Source: Flavobacterium sp. HJ-32-4
Lineage (GTDB): Bacteria; Bacteroidota; Bacteroidia; Flavobacteriales; Flavobacteriaceae
Reading direction: 5' to 3'
DNA: 64,000 bases
Assembly: GCF_022532105.1 (NCBI RefSeq)
Contig: NZ_CP092832.1
Coordinates: forward strand, 3,315,001-3,379,000
Below, piece by piece: positions 57,758-64,000 of this stretch (its first letter is position 1; each line of letters begins with the position of its first letter). The notes under the pieces are model-generated. The model was not told the DNA's origin and made no database searches. It worked only from the letters and a program-made list of their open reading frames with translations. A program made the position numbers and the translations under genes.

Positions 57758-60481
57758 ATGGAACAGCAGGATATTTTTGAAACGAAACTACGCGAAGCCG
57801 CACGAAAAGCGGAAACGCAGGATTTCCCGGCCATGGAAAACGTCTGGAACCGGGTAACGGAAAAATTAGACGGAACCGAACGGAAGCGTCCGGTCATCTG
57901 GTGGAAACGCCTGGTGGTAGCGGCCTCCATCCTACTTTGTGGCGTTATCGCCTATGAGTTTGTCGATACACGGCCGATGCCCCGTTACCCCAGTCCGGCA
58001 TCAACACAGCCGGTAGTGGAAGAACCTGCCCCTAAAGCGCCTTCTTCCGAAGCACCCGTTCCTTCTGCACCGGTAACGCCTCCGTCAACACTGGCGCCGC
58101 AACACGCCACGGACGCTGAAGTGTATGCGCCTCAGTCTGAATCCGACACGAATACGGAAATAGCCGCAGCAGATGAACCGGCACTAGCCAAAGAGAAGGC
58201 CGTTACCAAAGACATGACGCCGTTCCTGTCGAATTCCGCCAGTAGCCTGTCGACACCTTCGATGACAGCCAACCGCTTTCCCGTTACGGTCGACTCGACA
58301 CAGCAAGCGGTGATGGGTGAAAAACGCGTATTGGACCTGGTTGAAGGGACTTCAGGTGACACCTATTCAGGTGTGGTTAACGATGATTCCGGGCTACCAT
58401 TGCCGGGCGTATCAATCGTCGTACAAGGTACCAATCGCGGCACACAGACTGATTTAGACGGCAAGTTTACAATCAAGGCGAAAAAAGGCGAACGCTTGGT
58501 CTTTAGCTTTATTGGGTTGGACACACAACGTATCACATTGGGGAAGCCAAAAGACTTTCTTTCTATCTCGCTAAAGGCCTCCGCCAAGTTACTGGAAGCT
58601 GTGATGGTGCAAGGTTACAACATTACCCGTACAAAAAAGAGTTTGGCAGCGAGTACGGTAACCGTATCAAGCTCCTACGTAGAGCGGAAAGCGGCGAAAA
58701 AACGCAGTCGTAAAAACCGGAAGACGGCGCAGGTTACGTCCAATGCCAACACGCTACTCGTAAAAATCCTAAAGGAAAAAACAGCAGCTGACACCCTTAA
58801 CGAAGCTCACGCAGTGCTATGGCAACGGGCCTTGAGCAGCGACAAACGCGGCGCGCCGCTTTACCTGCTCGACGGTGTTCCTGTGTCGCCTGAGAAACTA
58901 AAAGTCCTGACCTCTGATGATATCGACGATGTAGAAGCAATGAACCGTGATGAGGCCTTAAAAGTATATGGGAAAAAAGCAGAAAACGGCGTCATCATGA
59001 TCGAGAGTGTCACCTACAACGGCGATAAAAAATCGAAACGGGAAGTCCGGAAGTGGCTTCGCGAATTACAACAAAAGCAGCGCGACACGCAGGAGGAATA
59101 TCCACCCTTAATCGAAAACCCCTTTGAAAGCGCCCGCAACCACCCGCTTTCTACTTTCTCGATTGATGTTGATAATGCCGCCTACACCAATGTCCGCCGT
59201 TTTATCAACCAGGGGCAGGCTGTGCCGCCTGACGCGGTGCGGATCGAAGAAATGGTGAACTTCTTTGACTACCAGTATGCCCCACCGGTCACAAAGGATC
59301 CGTTGGCGGTGCATGCCGAATACGCCGATTGCCCGTGGAACAGCCGCCACAAGCTGCTGCGTATCGGTCTCCAGGCCGCTTCCCTGCCAAGTGATCGACT
59401 ACCGGCTTCGAACCTTGTGTTCCTGATTGATGTATCAGGCTCGATGGACAGCCCTGATAAACTGCCGTTGTTGAAGGAATCGTTCAAGGTGCTTGTAAAC
59501 CGACTGCGGCACCAGGACCGGGTGGCGATTGTGGTGTATGCCGGTGCGGCGGGTGTGGTGCTGCCGTCTACTCCGGGCGACGAAAAAGATACCATCCTCA
59601 ACGCACTGAACAAGTTGTCGACTGGGGGTAGTACCGCGGGAGGACAGGGTATCGAGCTTGCCTATGACATTGCCTCCGAACATTTCATCAAAGGTGGAAA
59701 CAACCGGGTGATCCTGGCAACGGATGGTGATTTCAACGTGGGTCCGTCCTCCGACCAGGACATGGAAGAACTCATTGAAGAAAAACGGCAATCGGGGGTT
59801 TTCCTGACCTGCCTCGGCTTTGGCATGGGTAATTACAAGGATGCCAAAATGCAGGTGCTGGCCCAGAAAGGAAACGGCAACCACGCGTATATCGACAATT
59901 TACAGGAGGCCAACCGCTTCCTTGGAAAAGAGTTCACAGGCACTATGTACGCGGTCGCCAAAGACGTAAAACTTCAGGTGGAGTTCAACCCGACCCATGT
60001 CAATGCCTATCGCCTCATCGGATATGAAACACGCAAATTGCGGGACGAAGACTTCCGAAATGATGCCATCGATGCCGGAGAATTGGGCAACGGCCAAACG
60101 GTGACCGCCTTCTATGAGATCATTCCACCGGGCGTTGAGAGTACGTTCTTTGATGGAGACATTCCGTTGAAATATACCAAAACCACCTATGACGGCGGCT
60201 CGGAACTGGCGACGGTGAAATTCCGGTACAAACAACCCAACGGAAACAAAAGTCGCGAGTTAGCGGTCCCAATCAGCGACACGCCGGTACCGTTGGATCG
60301 CTCGACAGACGATTTCCGCTTTGCTGCGGCGGTGGCATGGTTTGGATTAAAACTCCGGGATTCCCAATTCATCGAGAATAAATCGCAGGACGATATCGAG
60401 GCGCTGGCACGCGGGGCACTGACCCCGGATCCGGATGGTTACCGGGCTGAGTTTGTACGTTTGGTGGAACTGGCGCAGTAG
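57758..60481 (+). CDS. Anti-sigma-like, SusC-like and VWA/YfbK fusion protein
   Basis: A 907-residue protein translated immediately after the ECF sigma gene. Residues 1-45 are a short cytosolic helical region (TKLREAARKAETQDFPAMENVWNRV) resembling an anti-sigma N-terminus; 51-67 is a membrane span. Then come a Pro/Ala/Ser-rich linker (75-200), a carboxypeptidase-regulatory/SusC-type domain (about 203-290; GVVNDDSGLPLPGVSIVVQGT, DGKFTIK), a TonB-plug-like piece (about 370-425; LYLLDGVPVS, GVIMIESV), the YfbK N-terminal domain (about 452-540), a VWA domain with MIDAS DVSGSMD (558-564), and the YfbK C-terminal domain. No signal peptide replaces the span. Likely a regulated sensor in the periplasm; the parts are clear, the role is inferred. 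Confidence 0.82.
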   Translation: MEQQDIFETKLREAARKAETQDFPAMENVWNRVTEKLDGTERKRPVIWWKRLVVAASILLCGVIAYEFVDTRPMPRYPSPASTQPVVEEPAPKAPSSEAPVPSAPVTPPSTLAPQHATDAEVYAPQSESDTNTEIAAADEPALAKEKAVTKDMTPFLSNSASSLSTPSMTANRFPVTVDSTQQAVMGEKRVLDLVEGTSGDTYSGVVNDDSGLPLPGVSIVVQGTNRGTQTDLDGKFTIKAKKGERLVFSFIGLDTQRITLGKPKDFLSISLKASAKLLEAVMVQGYNITRTKKSLAASTVTVSSSYVERKAAKKRSRKNRKTAQVTSNANTLLVKILKEKTAADTLNEAHAVLWQRALSSDKRGAPLYLLDGVPVSPEKLKVLTSDDIDDVEAMNRDEALKVYGKKAENGVIMIESVTYNGDKKSKREVRKWLRELQQKQRDTQEEYPPLIENPFESARNHPLSTFSIDVDNAAYTNVRRFINQGQAVPPDAVRIEEMVNFFDYQYAPPVTKDPLAVHAEYADCPWNSRHKLLRIGLQAASLPSDRLPASNLVFLIDVSGSMDSPDKLPLLKESFKVLVNRLRHQDRVAIVVYAGAAGVVLPSTPGDEKDTILNALNKLSTGGSTAGGQGIELAYDIASEHFIKGGNNRVILATDGDFNVGPSSDQDMEELIEEKRQSGVFLTCLGFGMGNYKDAKMQVLAQKGNGNHAYIDNLQEANRFLGKEFTGTMYAVAKDVKLQVEFNPTHVNAYRLIGYETRKLRDEDFRNDAIDAGELGNGQTVTAFYEIIPPGVESTFFDGDIPLKYTKTTYDGGSELATVKFRYKQPNGNKSRELAVPISDTPVPLDRSTDDFRFAAAVAWFGLKLRDSQFIENKSQDDIEALARGALTPDPDGYRAEFVRLVELAQ

Positions 60482-60514
60482 CAGTTGCGATGCGTCTGAA
60501 AACGGCCAAATGGA

Positions 60515-62153
60515 TTATGCCTTCTCGATTTCCTTCAGGCTCTCCATCTTCTTGAGGGCGAGGAAGCCTTTGATGTCTTCGAAATGTTCTTTCACGCGTT
60601 TGTTGCCGAATTCGAACACCTTAGTCGCGAGTCCGTCAAGGAAATCACGGTCGTGCGACACCAGGATGAGCGTTCCGTCGAAATCGCGAAGGGCATCCTT
60701 GATGATGTCCTTCGTTTTCATGTCGAGGTGGTTCGTCGGTTCGTCAAGAATGAGGACATTCACCGGTTCGAGCAGGAGTTTGATCATGGCGAGACGTGTT
60801 TTTTTCGCCGCCTGACAAGACCTTTACTTTCTTCTGGATGTCGTCGCCTCCGAACATGAACGCGCCGAGGAGGTTTTTGATCTGCGTACGGATGTCACCT
60901 ACCGCGATCCGGTCGATGGTTTCGAATACGGTCAGGTCACCGTCAAGCAGCGACGCCTGGTTTTGGGCGAAGTACCCAATCTGGGCGTTGTGGCCGACCT
61001 CCACCTTTCCGGCATCCGGTTGGATCTCATTCATGATCGCTTTGATCATGGTCGACTTTCCTTCCCCATTCTTTCCCACAAACGCCACTTTCTGGCCGCG
61101 TTCAATGACGAGGTTAGCCTCGCGAAATACGACGTGGTCGCCATAGCGCTTCATCACATCCGTTACAATAACCGGATACTGCCCCGAGCGTGGTGAGGGC
61201 GGAAACTTCAGGCGTAACGCAGAATTGTCGACCTCATCTACTTCTACCAGTTCTAGTTTTTCGAGCATCTTCACACGCGACTGCACCTGAAGGGTTTTGG
61301 AGTAGGTGCCTTTGAAGCGCTCGATGAACTCAGTCGTTTCGGCAATCATCTTCTGTTGCTCTTCGTAGGCCTTCATCTGGTGTGCCCGACGCTCTTTCCG
61401 GAGTTCGAGGTAATGCGAGTATTTGGCACGGTAATCATAGATCCGGCCCATGGTGACCTCAATCGTGCGGTTGGTGATATTGTCGACAAAGGCACGGTCG
61501 TGGGAGATCACAATAACGGCTTTGGCGGAATTGACGAGGAAGTCTTCCAACCATTGTATCGACTCGATGTCCATGTGGTTGGTGGGCTCATCCAGCAGGA
61601 TCAGGTCGGGTTGTTGCAGGAGGATCTTCGCCAACTCGATCCTCATGCGCCAACCGCCGGAGAACTCAGACGTCGGACGCGTGAAATCTTCGCGAAGGAA
61701 GCCAAGTCCTTTCAGCACTTTCTCTACTTCCGCTTCATAATTTACCTCTTCGATCGAGTAGAATTTCTCGCTTAGTTCCGACACCTTCTCGATGAGTTTC
61801 ATATAGTCATCGCTTTCGTAATCGGTGCGGATGGTCAACTGTTCGTTGATATGGTCGATTTCGGCCTTCATTTTGAAAATGGTGGCGAATGCTTTCGACG
61901 CTTCCTCAAACACGGTGGCGTTGTCTTGCGTGAGCAGGTGCTGCGGCAGGTAGGCGATGACGGCTTCTTTCGGGGCTGATATGTTTCCGGTGGTCGGTTT
62001 GTTGACACCGGCAATGAGCTTCAGGAGCGTCGATTTGCCCGCGCCGTTCTTCCCCATGAGGGCAATCTTATCGTTTTCGTTGATGGAAAAAGTGACGTCA
62101 CTGAAAAGTGTGGTGCCGCCGAACTGTACGGAAAGGTCGTTTACGGTAATCAT
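60515..62153 (-). pseudogene. ABC-F family ATPase gene with a +1 frameshift in an A7 run
   Basis: A soluble two-ATPase ABC-F protein (YbiT/YkpA-like, about 545 residues if intact): Walker A GKNGAGKST and GKNGEGKST, first signature SGGWRMRIELAKIL with DEPTNHMD, linker, and second signature LSGGEK. The frame then changes inside a 7-A run (7 Ts at 60799-60805 on the plus strand). The first frame continues as NTSRHDQTPARTG and stops at 60744, while TRLAMIKLLLEPVNVLILDEPTNHLD and the C-terminus lie in the other frame. With six As the gene would be intact. A real lesion, a sequencing error and transcriptional slippage are all possible. The -7 element TACCTTTG is at 62171-62178 on the minus strand. 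Confidence 0.85.
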
Positions 62154-62170
62154 GATGTGGTTTGAGCGCG

Positions 62171-62178
62171 CAAAGGTA
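62171..62178 (-). promoter_or_regulatory. -7 element of the ABC-F gene
   Basis: TACCTTTG on the minus strand matches TAnnTTTG, 17 bases from the ATG. Confidence 0.6.
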
Positions 62179-62295
62179 GGAAGAAGTTGGGGAGATTGAG
62201 AGCGCAGGAACCGGGAAATTAGGTTGTTGCCAGACCTCGAAGTTTTCGTTACGCTATTGGCGAACTGTATGCTTTAGACAAGCTATCGAAGAGGC

Positions 62296-62628
62296 CTATC
62301 TTAAAAGGAGGTTTATCTCTGCTTTCAGTGGTTCGATATGTCGTTTCAGAATTAGCCAAACCATCGAGTTGTCGAGGCTGTCATACGCGTGTACCAATCT
62401 ATTCCGGAATGCGATTATCTGCTTGTCGTGTTCGATTCGTAGGTCGGGCTGTAGTTTTTGACACTGGTTCAATGCTTCGCCTATGATGGCGAGTTGCCGT
62501 TCCACAGCACTTTGCGTCTTCCGGTCGGAATCGTAGACAGAAAAGTCACTTACTCCAATTGTAAACTCTTCTATCAACTCAATAGCAAGAAGAACATCAA
62601 ATAGATACTTTCTGCTTTTTTCCGTCAT
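62296..62628 (-). CDS. hepT: HepT-like HEPN toxin
   Basis: A 110-residue HEPN/DUF86 protein. The catalytic R-x4-H-x-Y motif is FRNRLVHAYDSLDN (Arg75, His80, Tyr82); upstream VERQLAIIGEALNQC is the conserved helix of HepT. HepT is an RNase toxin neutralised by MntA, which AMPylates the tyrosine. The ATG at 62628 (MTEKSRKYLF) is preferred; it overlaps the end of mntA by about 30 bases, as in many such pairs. Confidence 0.9.
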   Translation of the reverse strand: MTEKSRKYLFDVLLAIELIEEFTIGVSDFSVYDSDRKTQSAVERQLAIIGEALNQCQKLQPDLRIEHDKQIIAFRNRLVHAYDSLDNSMVWLILKRHIEPLKAEINLLLR

Positions 62629-62950
62629 AGATAAGTACTTTTGATGTATCAATACTGTTTCGGAGTATGGGATTCCGAATGGAAGCGTTTGTCAGCAAAT
62701 CCACTCTGCGTTGGAAAAACGACTCGAACTTTTCCCATAAGTCGGTGAGATACTCGCCCCTTTGAAGTGGATCTTGGGTCGTTAGTTCGACCAATAGATC
62801 AATATCGCTGGACGCATCGTTGAATCGACCGGAAACAGATGAACCGAAGGCATATAACTCCTTTACTTCATGCGTCTTGCATAAAGACAGAAACTCACTT
62901 TGGTTAGCCGATATCGCTTCTCTTACATTCACAAAGGCTAAGATAGTCAT
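62597..62950 (-). CDS. mntA: MntA-type nucleotidyltransferase antitoxin
   Basis: A 117-residue minimal nucleotidyltransferase. The active-site motif is ELYAFGSSVSGRFNDASSDIDLLVE: GSS with Asp49 and Asp51 (GS-x10-DxD). MntA modifies the HepT tyrosine in the HEPN-MNT toxin-antitoxin system. It precedes hepT with overlap, the usual order. Confidence 0.9.
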   Translation of the reverse strand: MTILAFVNVREAISANQSEFLSLCKTHEVKELYAFGSSVSGRFNDASSDIDLLVELTTQDPLQRGEYLTDLWEKFESFFQRRVDLLTNASIRNPILRNSIDTSKVLIYDGKKQKVSI

Positions 62951-63037
62951 TTTTGGGGTAGTAACCGATTGACGAAATATCGGTTTACGTTATCTTTAAA
63001 CTAACAATTCCCGAGAGTTCCACCTAACTCCACAAAA

Positions 63038-63508
63038 ATGCGACGTTCGGCCGGCCTGCTTTTATTTCGAAGGGATGCGGATGCCATCCGTTACCTGCTG
63101 GTGCATCCGGGCGGACCCTTTTGGAAAAACAAGGACGCGGGCGCGTGATCGATCCCGAAAGGAGAAGTAGAAGGAGACGAGGACGGACATGCCGCGGCCC
63201 TACGCGAATTCGAAGAAGAAACCGGACAAAGGATATCCGGCGATTTCATCACATTACCCCCGCTTCGGATGCCATCTGGAAAGTGGCTTTCCATTTGGGC
63301 GATTGAGCACGATTTTGACACCGGCTCCCTTCACAGCAACACTTTCGAAATGGAATGGCCACCCCGCTCCGGACGCCTGATTAGCGTTCCTGAAGTCGAT
63401 CAGGCGACATGGGTGACGGCGGAAGAAGCACAACTCAAATTGCATGCCGGACAAATGGCCTCCCTCGATGCATTACAGGCGTTACTAAAGACGTCTCCTC
63501 AAAAGTAA
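63038..63508 (+). pseudogene. NUDIX hydrolase gene interrupted by an in-frame TGA
   Basis: A NUDIX hydrolase of about 156 residues. The frame starts with MRRSAGLLLFRRDAD and reads AGA-stop-SIPKGEVEGDEDG: codon 37 (63146-63148) is TGA where the family has TGG (AGAWSIPKGE). Everything after it stays in the same frame. The NUDIX box is complete (G-x5-E-x7-REF-EEE-TG: GEVEGDEDG, then ALREFEEETG) and the C-terminus reads RMPSGKWLSIWAIEHDFD. TGA is used as a normal stop elsewhere in the window, so recoding is unlikely. The gene is probably inactivated by one base change, or the base is miscalled. Confidence 0.85.
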
Positions 63509-63573
63509 TTAACCGAAAACGATTGCAGTTCGCGAGTTATCCACACTTCATGAAACGTTAACAATCAATTTGT

Positions 63574-63581
63574 TATATTTG
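63574..63581 (+). promoter_or_regulatory. -7 element of the MFS gene, possibly leaderless
   Basis: TATATTTG matches TAnnTTTG and ends 3 bases before the ATG at 63585. Confidence 0.45.
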
Positions 63582-63584
63582 ACC

Positions 63585-64000
63585 ATGCCCCTTATCGACT
63601 ACAGTTTCCTTCGCAATATCCTGCCCAAAGGGCGTTTCAAAAAACAGTTCCGGCACGCGCGCCGGTCGTATCTGCGTCGGGTACGGATTGCGGTTTCGCT
63701 CTTCTATTTCGGGATGGGATTCTGTTTTGCCAGTTGGGCGAGCCGTATTCCCGATATCAAACAGACCCTCGGTCTTTCAGAGGGCGAGCTGGGTACATTA
63801 TTGTTCGCGCTTCCCATGGGGCAATTGGTGGCGATGCCTTTTTCGGGTAAGACCGTTACGCGCTATGGAAGTAAGGCCGTCGTTATGGCGGCCCTGTGTT
63901 TTTATGCGGTGGCCCTTTGCAGTATTGGCTTTGCCACCACCACTTGGCAGTTGGCACTAGCGCTTTTCTTCTTTGGATTAGGCGGAAATTTCAGCAATAT
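63585..64000 (+). CDS. MFS transporter, N-terminal part (continues beyond the window)
   Basis: The first 138 residues of a major facilitator protein. A basic N-terminus (FKKQFRHARRSYLRRVR) precedes a first span (IAVSLFYFGMGFCFASWASRIPDIKQ), typical of the YbjJ-like group, then SEGELGTLLFALPMGQLVAMPFSGKTVTRYGSK, which contains the loop 2-3 region, and further spans. The frame is open to the window end. The substrate is unknown; YbjJ-like members are often sugar or drug exporters. Confidence 0.85.
   Translation, partial: MPLIDYSFLRNILPKGRFKKQFRHARRSYLRRVRIAVSLFYFGMGFCFASWASRIPDIKQTLGLSEGELGTLLFALPMGQLVAMPFSGKTVTRYGSKAVVMAALCFYAVALCSIGFATTTWQLALALFFFGLGGNFSN

Noticed and set aside
63537..63545. 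Perfect DnaA box TTATCCACA
   Set aside because: A single box with no cluster, no AT-rich unwinding region and no dnaA or dnaN nearby; chance occurrence is plausible, so no origin is called.

Overview
The window looks like chromosomal DNA of a member of the Flavobacteriaceae, probably a Flavobacterium-like species with unusually GC-rich coding sequence. The support is a T9SS type A sorting domain on a giant surface protein, many promoters of the Bacteroidetes form TTG-N19-21-TAnnTTTG, a DnaJ with only two zinc-binding repeats, a SecA of about 1,120 residues, and typical flavobacterial families (GIN-domain lipoprotein, PspC/PadR operon, DUF6671, DUF6929, DUF6364, YfbK-type VWA protein).

Layout. 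1-5.5 kb: end of an OmpA-type protein, then a 1,653-residue secreted T9SS protein. 6-10.6 kb: two tandem Crp/Fnr paralogues with matching promoter-leader hairpins, then an HxlR regulator divergent from a DJ-1/alpha-beta-hydrolase fusion and a small oxidoreductase. 10.7-17.2 kb: a LysR regulator divergent from a Thermus-type isocitrate dehydrogenase operon that also carries a 58-aa membrane peptide, a DUF6671 zinc-ribbon protein, a small hypothetical and a beta-carbonic-anhydrase-like protein; then tsaC, an AhpD-like protein and a third Crp/Fnr gene. 17.3-26 kb: a TetR-ABC-HlyD-TolC export operon whose ATPase has degenerate motifs, a PotA-like ATPase and a secreted S9 peptidase. 26-30.2 kb: an accessory island with low-complexity DNA, an AT-rich HEPN-like gene, a frameshifted IS3-family element, an 11-bp tandem repeat, two small membrane proteins and a 21-bp degenerate repeat. 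30.2-37.9 kb: methyltransferase and Uup-like ABC-F, a GIN lipoprotein/PspC/PadR operon, DUF4870, DUF4442 and a TIGR01777 epimerase. 38-45.5 kb: grpE-dnaJ, a PIN/DUF6364 toxin-antitoxin pair, NatAB-like and LolD-like ABC genes, cobalamin adenosyltransferase and DUF2795. 45.6-56.3 kb: secA, an 830-bp gene-free stretch with a long inverted repeat and a possible structured RNA, a beta-barrel protein, FAD oxidase, AEC carrier, meaB, MATE exporter and another barrel protein. 56.3-64 kb: DUF6929, an ECF sigma factor followed by a 907-residue anti-sigma-like/SusC-like/VWA fusion, a frameshifted ABC-F gene, a HepT-MntA pair, a NUDIX gene broken by an in-frame TGA, and the start of an MFS transporter.

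The best candidates for something new are: (1) the sigma factor and fusion protein at 57.2-60.5 kb; (2) the non-coding elements at 49.2-49.7 kb; (3) the isocitrate dehydrogenase operon with DUF6671 and the carbonic-anhydrase-like protein; (4) the exporter with a degenerate ATPase under a palindromic TetR-type operator. Three coding lesions (IS3 orfB, ABC-F, NUDIX) could be real or base-call errors; the ABC-F one lies in a 7-base homopolymer. No rRNA, tRNA or CRISPR array was recognised. All family assignments come from reading motifs, not from database searches.
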